This document shows positions 1 to 6,785 of a stretch of 14,416 nucleotides of DNA, one piece after another. Position 1 is the first letter of the stretch, and the number at the start of each line of letters is the position of its first letter. The stretch is taken from contig JAKQKW010000172.1 of the NCBI GenBank assembly GCA_029560455.1, positions 1 through 14,416 on the forward strand, written 5' to 3'. The notes under the pieces are model-generated. The model saw nothing but the letters and a program-made list of their open reading frames with translations. It had not been told where the DNA came from and made no database searches. The stretch comes from Candidatus Rifleibacteriota bacterium (GTDB taxonomy: Bacteria > Riflebacteria > Ozemobacteria > Ozemobacterales > Ozemobacteraceae). The translations under genes and the position numbers were made by a program.

Positions 1-94
1 CGCTTGCAGCTCCCCACAGCTTTTCGCAGCTGGCCACGTCCTTCATCGGTTCCTGGCACCTAGGCATCCACCGTGCGCCCTTTACAACTTACTC
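1..94 (-). rRNA. 23S ribosomal RNA, 5' end (partial)
   Basis: The minus strand reads AAGGGCGCACGGTGGATGCC near positions 82-63, the conserved start of bacterial 23S rRNA, followed by the equally conserved GATGAAGGACGTGG. The mature 5' end is placed near 94 by analogy with 23S genes that begin about ten bases before this motif; the exact base is uncertain. Only the first ~94 bases lie in the window and the gene continues beyond position 1. Instead of an internal transcribed spacer and a 16S gene, its upstream side carries a leader, a promoter and then a divergent protein gene. Confidence 0.95.
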
Positions 95-229
95 CTATAA
101 GCACTCGATCATTCATACTTTTTAACTGTGTTGAAGATTACAATTATCAGCGCAGCAAGCCGCACCAATAACACGCAATCCGCAAATCCATTTAAAAAGA
201 CCTTTAATTGGATGTGTTCATCGGATATT

Positions 230-261
230 ATTTTCAAGGATCTTTGTGACTTTTCGGTCAC
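230..261 (-). promoter_or_regulatory. 23S leader boxB/boxA-like antitermination site
   Basis: Within the predicted 23S leader the minus strand has a 5-bp hairpin GTGAC-CGAAAA-GTCAC (261-246), followed three bases later by GATCCTTGAAAAT (242-230). The latter resembles the boxA element of rRNA antitermination sites (roughly TGYTCTTTGAAAA in several phyla) with one or two mismatches. Hairpin then boxA is the order of a nut-like site in rRNA leaders. A site here would let RNA polymerase resist Rho on an untranslated 23S transcript. This is motif recognition only. A second T-rich candidate inside a weak hairpin at 186-213 fits less well. Confidence 0.45.
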
Positions 262-282
262 CCCCGCCGTGGCAGGAAGTTC

Positions 283-311
283 AGTTTATCAAATCTGCTC
301 AAACATGTCAA
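283..311 (-). promoter_or_regulatory. dedicated 23S rRNA promoter
   Basis: On the minus strand a perfect -35 hexamer TTGACA (311-306) is followed by exactly 17 bases and then TAAACT (288-283), a 4/6 match to TATAAT. Upstream of the -35, positions 312-345 are strongly A/T rich with A and T tracts, as in the UP elements of strong rRNA promoters. Transcription would start near 273-277, about 180 bases before the mature 23S. No protein start on the minus strand lies between, so the 23S is the evident target. The promoter is divergent from the plus-strand gene at 481. Confidence 0.75.
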
Positions 312-407
312 CAAAAATGTACACAAAAATCTTTTGCTTTTAAATCAACCTGAATTCCCACATTGCATGCGGATCAGACAGTCATACTCACCCAGGAGAA
401 CAATCCC

Positions 408-434
408 ATGGACTTTAAAATTTTAGATTTTTAA
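408..434 (+). other. possible 8-codon leader peptide (MDFKILDF)
   Basis: A strong Shine-Dalgarno AGGAG (394-398) stands nine bases before an ATG that opens an eight-codon frame ending in TAA at 432-434. It lies 46 bases upstream of the ATG at 481 and on the same strand, so it could be a translated leader or upstream ORF of that gene. Nothing in the peptide indicates an attenuation mechanism such as repeated codons for one amino acid. It could be chance, since good ribosome-binding sites also occur randomly. Confidence 0.2.
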
Positions 435-480
435 ACATATTCAGGGTAAGGACAGACAAATCGGACAGTGGAGAAAAACC

Positions 481-1572
481 ATGAAAAAGATATCAATGGT
501 TTTAGTTCTGCTGCTTCTTGTGGCAATCACGCCATTATACGGTCTTTACTGTATCGATTGCGGCAGATCGCTGCCCGACCGGGCAAGATTCTGCCCGTGG
601 TGTGGCAATTCAGCAGCAAATGGGGCTTCAACTCCGACCGCAGCCATGGAAACAGCACTGCAGCCCGGCAATAGCCGCAGACTGACGACTGGCGTTTCCC
701 CGGCTGACTATCTCTATGTCGGCCAGTTCGAGGAAGTTCTCAGAAGAAATGACCTGGCCGCGGTTATGAGCGAAGTTCGCGATTACTGGCGCCTCAACGA
801 CATTCAGGTCGCCAGAGTGACCTCAGCACGATCGCAGTTGAACCCGTATCAAAGGAAAATGCACGACCTGCATGCCAGAAAATTCGATCTTCTCAATAAT
901 TATCTGGAAGCCTGGCGCCGCGAAACCGAAGGCCGTGACCGCGCCAGAGCAATTGCCGAAAAACAGCGGGCCGCCTTTGCTGTTGCTCAAATCAACCTCG
1001 CCATCGATGAACTGGTTACGGGTAACGGCACTCAGAGCTCTTTCAGGCGCGTCGAATCGATCGAACGCCGCATGCGCGAAAGCACTCAGAATAGCCGGGT
1101 TACGGCCGGCTATCTTGTCGTCGGTGAACGACGGTTGCCCCGTGGTGAACCAATCTGGGTAATCGAAGTCGTCAGCAATTTCGCCAGAATCATGCACATG
1201 GGTGAAAGCAACTCTTCTACGCCGCTGGTTGGCTGGGTCACCCTTTACGATCTTGAACGGCGAACCAACTGGCGGCCTGACCCGGCAATTTTTCATGCGC
1301 CGCCTTCGAAGCCACTGGCATTTTCGGCCTTGCAGCAGAGCCCGACCCGAGTGGTTATTTTCAGTGAAATCACCAACCCGCGGCACGACTATGATCGCAG
1401 ACGTTATCTACGTGCCCGCCGGCGCGCCCACAAGGGAACTTCTGCCAGAATAACCCGAACCCGCGTTCGCAGACCTGGCCATGCTCAAGACCATCAAAGA
1501 AAACAGCCCCAACGCAAGCATCAGCCGGGGCACAGCCCACGTCCCCGCATCCACGGCCATCATCGACCGTGA
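481..1572 (+). CDS. exported zinc-ribbon and SH3-like protein, 3' end probably frameshifted
   Basis: Unknown function. The ATG at 481 is preceded by GGAG seven bases upstream. Residues 1-21 look like a signal peptide or membrane anchor (MKKI, then a leucine/valine-rich core). A zinc ribbon follows at once, with C24-x2-C27 and C38-x2-C41. Residues ~75-175 are charged and helical, probably coiled coil. Residues ~207-262 (YLVVGERRLPRGEPIWVIEV ... GWVTLYDL) resemble a bacterial SH3 domain. From about residue 303 the composition changes abruptly to Arg/His/Gln/Pro (for example RRRYLRARRR), typical of out-of-frame reading, while the +1 frame reads like ordinary protein. The native product therefore probably differs after ~1385. 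The gene stands alone, diverges from the 23S promoter and converges on the acetyltransferase ending at 1584. The N-terminal architecture is visible; the role is not. Confidence 0.7.
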   Translation: MKKISMVLVLLLLVAITPLYGLYCIDCGRSLPDRARFCPWCGNSAANGASTPTAAMETALQPGNSRRLTTGVSPADYLYVGQFEEVLRRNDLAAVMSEVRDYWRLNDIQVARVTSARSQLNPYQRKMHDLHARKFDLLNNYLEAWRRETEGRDRARAIAEKQRAAFAVAQINLAIDELVTGNGTQSSFRRVESIERRMRESTQNSRVTAGYLVVGERRLPRGEPIWVIEVVSNFARIMHMGESNSSTPLVGWVTLYDLERRTNWRPDPAIFHAPPSKPLAFSALQQSPTRVVIFSEITNPRHDYDRRRYLRARRRAHKGTSARITRTRVRRPGHAQDHQRKQPQRKHQPGHSPRPRIHGHHRP

Positions 1573-1645
1573 AGCCCGACGCTTTAAAGAACGACCGACC
1601 GGCAGAGAATTGCAAATTCATCCTGCGATGGCATATGCTTTTTAA
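1385..1645 (+). pseudogene. frameshifted 3' remnant of the zinc-ribbon gene
   Basis: In the +1 frame relative to the gene at 481, positions ~1391-1645 read as normal protein: ADVIYVPAGAPTRELLPE, a TAA at 1451-1453, then PAFADLAMLKTIKENSPNAS and further sensible sequence to a TAA at 1643-1645. The simplest reading is that the native C-terminus was encoded here and was separated by a one-base insertion or two-base deletion near 1385-1400, plus a nonsense change or second indel near 1451. The last ~62 bases overlap the 3' end of the convergent acetyltransferase, so the true end may be earlier. Sequencing or assembly error could produce the same picture. Confidence 0.45.
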
Positions 1646-2222
1646 CAAAGGGTGGAAAACCCCTGTCAAACTCTTCAGCGGCATTTTTATCAAAATTGTA
1701 AACTTCGCTGCCATGATAAATCCAGTCACCGTCCGGCCATGGTTGCTTCTGCAACGGTAGAACCAGCATACAGGTCGGGTATCTTCCTTCTGAAACCGCG
1801 ACCCTGAAATCTTTGCAACCCTTGAACCCGTGCTTAACGTAGTTTGAAGGGTTCCCAAAAATTACAATTGCCCGAATGCCTTTAGCGGCCGCCAGCTCAA
1901 CCGTATGCCTTATCAACTGGCTGCCAACGCCCTTGCGCTGATATTCCGGCAACACACTTACCGGGCCGAAAGTCAGGGTTTCGAGTCTTTCGCCCTTTTC
2001 GTTAACCAGATGTGACCTGGTGTACATAATGTTTGCGATAACCCGGCCCTCATATTCAGCGACAAAATCGAGATCAGTGCAGAAATCCGGGTGCGAACGC
2101 ATTATATGGGCCAGATAATGCTCATCGCAACCAGGCACATGCAGGTTCCAGAAGGCCTTGCGGGTTAGCTCTTCGACGCGGCGATAGTCGCCCTCACTTT
2201 CGGGCCGGATATTGATATTCAT
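1584..2222 (-). CDS. GNAT-family N-acetyltransferase
   Basis: A 212-residue protein of the Gcn5-related acetyltransferase superfamily, which transfers the acetyl group of acetyl-CoA to an amine. The acetyl-CoA pyrophosphate-binding loop is clear: FGPVSVLPEYQRKGVGSQLI, with Q95-R-K-G-V-G100. An acidic start and a FAEY-like second strand (DFVAEYEGRVIANIMY) precede it. The C-terminal extension (residues ~150-212, with DRGFPPFVKKHMPSQDEF) resembles the tail of YhbS-type GNATs. No signal peptide; cytosolic. The ATG is six bases after the stop of the DUF2225 gene, so it is the last gene of the MazG-DUF2225-GNAT operon. Its Shine-Dalgarno is weak, consistent with translational coupling. The substrate cannot be deduced. 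Confidence 0.88.
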   Translation of the reverse strand: MNINIRPESEGDYRRVEELTRKAFWNLHVPGCDEHYLAHIMRSHPDFCTDLDFVAEYEGRVIANIMYTRSHLVNEKGERLETLTFGPVSVLPEYQRKGVGSQLIRHTVELAAAKGIRAIVIFGNPSNYVKHGFKGCKDFRVAVSEGRYPTCMLVLPLQKQPWPDGDWIYHGSEVYNFDKNAAEEFDRGFPPFVKKHMPSQDEFAILCRSVVL

Positions 2223-2228
2223 AAGTGT

Positions 2229-4403
2229 CTACTTCTTGTCCCGGATTTCGAAGCAACCACTAGCTTCGTTAAAAATCAGGTTCGGCATATTTTTATCGAG
2301 CCAGTCAGTATAAAACCAGATTATTTCGCGATAGGCCTTTGGGTAGGCCTTAGGATCGCGACCGATAAAGGGTTTGTAGCTTACTCCGGTCAGTCTGGCA
2401 AGTGCATTATAGCTGTGATAGCGAATCGGATACAGGCGGTCTGACAAACCGGCGATCAATTCTTTCAGACATCTCGGGTCAGATGCGGGCGTAATGCTAT
2501 AACCGGCGGCCACAAAGCCATCAGCAATCATCTGCTCACGTGGTTTCGCGCCATTCACCGCCAGCCACTCCTTGAGATTGTTCCTGGCGATCGCAAAAGG
2601 CTTCTCGTAAAGAGTATCATCCGGCTGTTCAAATTGTGGCGCGCGGTCTCTCTTTATAACAATAGAAAACCCGAGGTAATGATTAATCACGAACTCAATG
2701 GCAGTACCGGCTTCAACCACAAGCGAATGGCCAAAACTGTTGATGCCATCGACATGGGCATTCTCGATGACGCGCTGCAGAACTTCAATAACCCGCAGAT
2801 CGTCACAGGTAATGAGGCCGACGATCAGGTTGCGGTAAAAACCTCTCCTGTCGTAGTCTTCGGATTCAATCTTAGAGAGAGTCAGAATGGCATCCGGGGA
2901 AAATTCCTTCTCTGCCCGGGCAAGTATCGCATCTTTCGCGACTTTTCCGCCAATGGCGACGAGAAGTTCGAGAAGCTTGCTGGCTCTTTCAGATGCCGTT
3001 TCTGCCGAAAAGGCCTTAACGAAAGGCTCGGCCGGTAACTGACTGCCAGACTCGCGCAGGTTTTTAAGAACAATATCAACGAAACGCCCCTTTTCAAAAA
3101 GCTCTAATTGAATTTTGAGAGCTTCTTCAGATGTATCTGACATGCAGCGAAGAGCATTTTCGGCCGCGTTTTCGTCGCTGCCTCTGATCAGCTTGACCAG
3201 TTCAGGGAAAACGGTCGCCCGGTCAGGACACTCCCTCAGATAGCCAGCAACATAGCGCCCGTCTCTCGGGTCTTTAAGCAGAGAAAGTGCTTCCTGAACC
3301 CTCTGTGCCGCGAATATTTTCGCCTTTTCTTCGGGGAAAAACTGCGAACGGCCCATAGCAGTGAAAGCATTGCGGGCAATCTCAACAAAAAATTCAGGCA
3401 GTTTTTTACTATCAAACAGCTGCAGGAAGAACTTTTCGGCCCGATCATTGTCGCCGATGCGCCGGCAGGTTTCGGCAAGCGTCAGAGTCAGCTCAATTTT
3501 TTCCTGTTCCTGCAGTTCAGCCTGAGTAAGAGCTTTCTCAAGCCACTCAGCAGCTTTAGCCTGAAATCTTGCCTCTTCCTTCATGGAGAATCTTATCGCT
3601 TCTGCTTCACGGGCTATCTGGCCGGATTTGTCGGCCGCAAGCGCCCTGACGATAAAGTTTTCGGCCTGCTGATTTTCACCTGAAGAGCGAAAAAGCTTTG
3701 CCAACATCATATAGGCCGCAACCTGCTCAGCTTCAGGAATCTGCAATTCATCGACCCGGGCTGCAGTTGCCGCAAGGATTTTAACCATATCACCGGCCCT
3801 GTTTTCTGAGGGCTTGATTTTTCGTGAATTATCATCAAGAGCCTGAAAGAGTGTTTTACACTTTTCAGGCGAAATTTCCGTCAAAGGCGCGGCTTCGGAA
3901 GCGACATCGATCAGGCCGAGGTGTCGGCAGGTCCATGCCGCGTTAAGCCAAAGTCTGCCTGTCTCTAGCGCCGGCTTTTTGCTCATTTCAGCAATCCGGG
4001 CGGCTACTTCATAGCGGGTCTGCGCCGGAATCGCGTCGTAGCGATTTTCCGGCCCTTTTTTTTCAACTTTAATATCATTTGCCAACCAGCTTTTCAGCTC
4101 ATTTTTTCTGGTATCAGAGAGTTTTTCTTCAAACTCGTCGCTGTAGCCGCAGAAGTTGCACACCGGACACCCCCAGATCATGCTCATCAGCGGCGAATAA
4201 CCCCTTGCATTGGAGCAGAGATCTGAATCATATCCACCCAGGTTGTTTGTTGACATCAGCTTGGATGCGGAAAACTGGTTGGCACAGACAGGGCACACAG
4301 CCTCAACAGTTTTCGAACTGGTCGCCAGACAGGTATTGCTGATAATAAGCAGCACAAAAGTTAAAACCAGATGTATGCTGAAAATTCCTCTAAGTTGCTT
4401 CAT
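2229..4403 (-). CDS. exported DUF2225 protein with long helical-repeat region
   Basis: A 724-residue protein of unknown function. Residues 1-27 form a signal peptide (basic MKQLR, hydrophobic core, likely cleavage after CLA). Residues 37-85 carry the DUF2225 pattern: C37-x2-C40, a GYDSDLC segment with C63, then C79-x2-C82-x2-C85 in WGCPVCNFCGY, probably a metal-binding knuckle. The rest is mostly alpha-helical: residues ~130-340 look TPR-like (repeated ALETGRLW, AEKFFLQLF-type helices), and ~370-640 look HEAT/ARM-like. AAGTAG-terminated and preceded by AGGAG eight bases before the ATG. It lies 32 bases after the MazG-like gene and six bases before the GNAT. DUF2225 proteins are usually short and often cytosolic; this one adds export and about 600 residues. 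A periplasmic scaffold role would be inference only. Confidence 0.8.
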   Translation of the reverse strand: MKQLRGIFSIHLVLTFVLLIISNTCLATSSKTVEAVCPVCANQFSASKLMSTNNLGGYDSDLCSNARGYSPLMSMIWGCPVCNFCGYSDEFEEKLSDTRKNELKSWLANDIKVEKKGPENRYDAIPAQTRYEVAARIAEMSKKPALETGRLWLNAAWTCRHLGLIDVASEAAPLTEISPEKCKTLFQALDDNSRKIKPSENRAGDMVKILAATAARVDELQIPEAEQVAAYMMLAKLFRSSGENQQAENFIVRALAADKSGQIAREAEAIRFSMKEEARFQAKAAEWLEKALTQAELQEQEKIELTLTLAETCRRIGDNDRAEKFFLQLFDSKKLPEFFVEIARNAFTAMGRSQFFPEEKAKIFAAQRVQEALSLLKDPRDGRYVAGYLRECPDRATVFPELVKLIRGSDENAAENALRCMSDTSEEALKIQLELFEKGRFVDIVLKNLRESGSQLPAEPFVKAFSAETASERASKLLELLVAIGGKVAKDAILARAEKEFSPDAILTLSKIESEDYDRRGFYRNLIVGLITCDDLRVIEVLQRVIENAHVDGINSFGHSLVVEAGTAIEFVINHYLGFSIVIKRDRAPQFEQPDDTLYEKPFAIARNNLKEWLAVNGAKPREQMIADGFVAAGYSITPASDPRCLKELIAGLSDRLYPIRYHSYNALARLTGVSYKPFIGRDPKAYPKAYREIIWFYTDWLDKNMPNLIFNEASGCFEIRDKK

Positions 4404-4435
4404 TGTTTCTGCTCCTTTTAATCTTTTTTAATGGG

Positions 4436-4828
4436 TCAGTTTACCCCTCTTTTTTTTGCGACGGAAATATCTTTTTGCTCTTTTTCCAGTGCCAATTTTT
4501 GCCGGTCTTTGATGTCTTTCCACAACTCGCCGTTTTCGATGCCGGAAATTCGCTCTTCGTATTTTCTGCAGGCACGCTGCAGGACATTTTCAACACTGAT
4601 GCCGTGGCTTTTTTCGAGCGCGGCCAAAGCGTTCAGGTAATCCCAGAGAACGTCTCCCAGCTCATCTTCAAGATAACACTGGCGCCCCGTAGACAGTTCC
4701 GCGCAGACTTCTGCTATTTCGTTGTTCATTTCGCCAAGATAGGTTCCGGCACCTTCCGACCATTTGCTGTCAGCATCGATAACTGCCTTTCTGCGGGCAA
4801 TCAGCAGCAGGGTTTCAAAATGGTTCAT
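4436..4828 (-). CDS. MazG-like nucleotide pyrophosphohydrolase
   Basis: A 130-residue member of the all-alpha NTP pyrophosphatase (MazG-like) superfamily, which hydrolyses nucleoside triphosphates to monophosphate and pyrophosphate. The two metal-binding halves of the signature are present: E37-I-A-E40 (in EMNNEIAEV) and E56-L-G-D59 (in LEDELGDVLWDYLNALAAL). Its length matches single-domain MazG-like proteins, not the two-domain MazG. No signal peptide; cytosolic. The start is set by GAGGT seven bases upstream of the ATG. It is the first gene of a three-gene minus-strand run with the DUF2225 and GNAT genes. Whether it acts on canonical, damaged or alarmone-type nucleotides cannot be read from the sequence. 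Confidence 0.85.
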   Translation of the reverse strand: MNHFETLLLIARRKAVIDADSKWSEGAGTYLGEMNNEIAEVCAELSTGRQCYLEDELGDVLWDYLNALAALEKSHGISVENVLQRACRKYEERISGIENGELWKDIKDRQKLALEKEQKDISVAKKRGVN

Positions 4829-4927
4829 TCAATTACCTCGTTATAAAAACACCCATCCATTTACAAACAGACAATTATTGATTACTGCAGAAACAAAGTT
4901 GAACCGGTTCGTCGGCCCGGTCTATCA

Positions 4928-4990
4928 GTCGGGTTGCTTTTTCTCCAGCGATTCGCTTCGCTCACAAGCTTACGAAAAAGCAATCCCGAC
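4928..4990. repeat. long imperfect palindrome between operons
   Basis: Left arm GTCGGGTTGCTTTTTC (4928-4943) and right arm GAAAAAGCAATCCCGAC (4974-4990) are complementary over 16 bases with one extra base in the right arm. The 30-base interior contains a further 5-1-5 palindrome AGCGATTCGCT (4947-4957). It lies between the stop of the GNAT at 5040 and the start of the MazG-like gene. Neither strand shows a T tract after the stem, so it is not a textbook intrinsic terminator, although the T/A run inside the stem could help. It could be a REP-like interspersed repeat, a small non-autonomous element or an mRNA-stabilising hairpin. No second copy was seen in the window. Confidence 0.6.
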
Positions 4991-5039
4991 TTCTCCCCGT
5001 GCCTACATTACAAACGATTCTGCTTTCGATTTGCAGTTA

Positions 5040-5573
5040 TCAATAATGCCCCGGAAACTTTTCCATGCGGATATCCTGCCACATTCGCCCATTCCAGAAG
5101 GTAAAGTCTTTAATTCTACCGATTTCGGCATATCCCATTTTCTGGTAAAGAGCGATTGCCGGCTTGTTGAATTCGAAAACGCCAAGTTCAATCCGCTTTA
5201 ATCCGGCATCGAGAATCTGTTTTTCAAGAAACTGCATAGCCTTAACGCCGATTCCCCTGCCTCTGGCTTCTTTTTCTCCAATCGTTATGCCGACCCAGGC
5301 GGTTCCTTCAACTTTCTTGAAAAGTTGCGGCGGGTCGATCTGATAGTTAATTTCTCCAACCAGTTTTCTGCCAGAATAGATCAGAAAGATAGTATTGCGT
5401 TCAAGCCGGCGCGCAAGCGCTTCAACCGTCACAGTCTCGACCTTTTCAATATCTTCCTGGCTTTGGTTCGGTCGCGAAAATGGAACCAGCTCCAAATCGC
5501 TTTCCCAACGCGTGAATGCCGCAGCAATTTCTTCAGAAGGCTGTTTAAGCTGCAAAAAACTGATTTTTTCCAT
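5040..5573 (-). CDS. GNAT-family N-acetyltransferase (RimJ/RimL-like)
   Basis: A 177-residue acetyltransferase. The acetyl-CoA loop is ITIGEKEARGRGIGVKAMQF with R104-G-R-G-I-G109, followed by the motif B pattern LGVFEFNKPAIALYQKMGY (asparagine N136, tyrosine in ALYQKMGY) typical of the RimJ/RimL branch that acetylates protein N-termini, aminoglycosides, polyamines or small amines. The frame extends 11 codons further upstream, but the internal ATG at 5573 was chosen because AAGGAA lies eight bases before it and the extra residues (RRRKR-rich) do not resemble the family. It stands alone between the palindrome at 4928-4990 and a divergent plus-strand gene. Substrate unknown. Confidence 0.87.
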   Translation of the reverse strand: MEKISFLQLKQPSEEIAAAFTRWESDLELVPFSRPNQSQEDIEKVETVTVEALARRLERNTIFLIYSGRKLVGEINYQIDPPQLFKKVEGTAWVGITIGEKEARGRGIGVKAMQFLEKQILDAGLKRIELGVFEFNKPAIALYQKMGYAEIGRIKDFTFWNGRMWQDIRMEKFPGHY

Positions 5574-5739
5574 GCGGGTATTCCTTTTTCTTCTACGTGC
5601 CAGCAACAGGTCGCAATGACATATCGGATCTTACCATTTTCTCTGCTTCCGCGAAAAGTGTGATAAAATGGCAAAACCGCAAAACCATGCAGCATTGCCA
5701 GACTGCGACCTTTGCCAAAGCCTCGAAAGGAATTTCCCT

Positions 5740-6027
5740 ATGCCGTCTAAAAAAGAATTTACCGTTGCTGATATGATCAAAGCCCTCGAAAAACTTGATC
5801 CGGCCCTGCCGATTTACGACCATTACTACGACGAAGAAGAAGGCGAAGAAGTGTGGTTCAACGTGACAAAACCGACGCCGAAAAAAGTCACGATCTACCT
5901 GACCGCGCTGCAGCAGGGTAAAAAAATCAAACTGCAGTGGAGCGACAACAAAAACGCCGGCCAGGTCGTCGACAAGAAAAAAGCCGTAATTCTTTACCCG
6001 CCGGCAAAAGACGAAATCGAACTCTGA
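5740..6027 (+). CDS. small acidic protein of unknown function
   Basis: A 95-residue cytosolic protein. A longer frame starts at 5668, but the ATG at 5740 has GAAAGGAA about seven bases upstream, and residues before it look unlike protein of this type. The N-terminus FTVADMIKALEKLDPALPIY resembles a short motif seen in many small phage and bacterial proteins of the form 'ELIEALxKLDPDxPV', and is followed by a very acidic stretch (YYDEEEGEEVWF, residues ~29-40) and a lysine-rich beta region. I do not recognise a named family. It diverges from the GNAT at 5573 and converges, 33 bases apart, on the iron-sulfur protein ending at 6061. Confidence 0.72.
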   Translation: MPSKKEFTVADMIKALEKLDPALPIYDHYYDEEEGEEVWFNVTKPTPKKVTIYLTALQQGKKIKLQWSDNKNAGQVVDKKKAVILYPPAKDEIEL

Positions 6028-6060
6028 GTTTTTCAGACCGGCATCGCAGCGCTGAGTCTG

Positions 6061-6756
6061 TCAGCCATGAAGATTTTCATGATACCCGTTTTTTCTGGGG
6101 CACTTCTTACGGCAGTTACAGCAGTCATAAAGAGTAAAACCGCGTTCATTGGTGTAAAATGATTCTGGACGGCAAAGCTGCTGATTAACCGTTTCGCCAT
6201 TCAAGGCTCCGGCCGGGCAGGCATCCAGGCAGATGCGGCAATTCTGCGGACACGAATCATTCAGCATCGGGTCAGAATCGAAGGCCTGGCCGGTCAACAC
6301 TGCCCCGATGTAAACCATATTGCCGAATTTCGGGTTGATCAGCAGAGTGCTTTTTCCAAGATAGCCAAGACCAGCCATATACGCGGCGTGCCGCATCGAA
6401 AGTATGCCCATTCCGCGCTTCTTTTCTGACTCCCAGTGAACGTATGGTGTATCACACGGAATCGGAACCGCCTTTATGTTGCAGGTATTTAAAAAGCGAA
6501 CCAAAGAAAGACCCAGTCGATCTATCTCCTGATATAGTAGAAAAGCAGTTCCTGTGTATGGCACAGGATTGAGGCAATCAAGAATTTCAGATGGAATGAC
6601 TTTAAGAAAAACGATTACAGATCTGGTCGCTTCGTATATATCTCCTGGCTTGAATCCTGCAGGCGCGTCTGCAAACCTTTCGACGGCAGCAAAACCGCAG
6701 GCATCGGCACCGAGAGAGATCGCTTTTTCCCTTATCAGCTCTTTATCGATAAACAT
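6061..6756 (-). CDS. short 4Fe-4S protein related to epoxyqueuosine reductase
   Basis: A 231-residue iron-sulfur protein. The C-terminal ferredoxin-like part has C169-x3-C173-x2-C176-x3-C180-P (CPQNCRICLDACP), then C195 in LCRPESF and C212/C213-x-C215-x3-C219-P (DCCNCRKKCP), enough for two 4Fe-4S clusters. Upstream, GILSMRHAAYMAGLGYLGKS (residues 117-136) is the segment conserved in QueG-type proteins. True QueG, which reduces epoxyqueuosine to queuosine in tRNA, is about 350-380 residues with a longer N-terminal cobalamin-binding part. This protein matches the shorter paralog group found in many anaerobes, whose substrate is unknown to me. The ATG has GCAGGT eight bases upstream. It follows the GNAT at 7385 by 29 bases, a probable two-gene operon. 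Confidence 0.82.
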   Translation of the reverse strand: MFIDKELIREKAISLGADACGFAAVERFADAPAGFKPGDIYEATRSVIVFLKVIPSEILDCLNPVPYTGTAFLLYQEIDRLGLSLVRFLNTCNIKAVPIPCDTPYVHWESEKKRGMGILSMRHAAYMAGLGYLGKSTLLINPKFGNMVYIGAVLTGQAFDSDPMLNDSCPQNCRICLDACPAGALNGETVNQQLCRPESFYTNERGFTLYDCCNCRKKCPRKNGYHENLHG

Positions 6757-6785
6757 GAATTTTACCTGCTTATGCCAGCCTCTTC

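Noticed and set aside
128..343. A 71-codon open frame on the plus strand
   Set aside because: It lies antisense over the 23S leader and promoter, lacks a usual start codon and ribosome-binding site, and has no protein-like composition.
823..1386. A 187-codon minus-strand open frame opposite the zinc-ribbon gene
   Set aside because: It is the antisense shadow of a gene that has a signal peptide, zinc ribbon and ribosome-binding site on the plus strand.
4843..4870. TTGTAA-15-TATAAC promoter for the MazG-like gene
   Set aside because: The spacing is short, the -35 match is poor, and the start would fall on the Shine-Dalgarno; probably chance A/T-rich sequence.
6034..6060. CAGAC/GTCTG inverted repeat between the convergent genes ending at 6027 and 6061
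   Set aside because: Only five base pairs with a long interior and no T tract on either strand; too weak to call a terminator.
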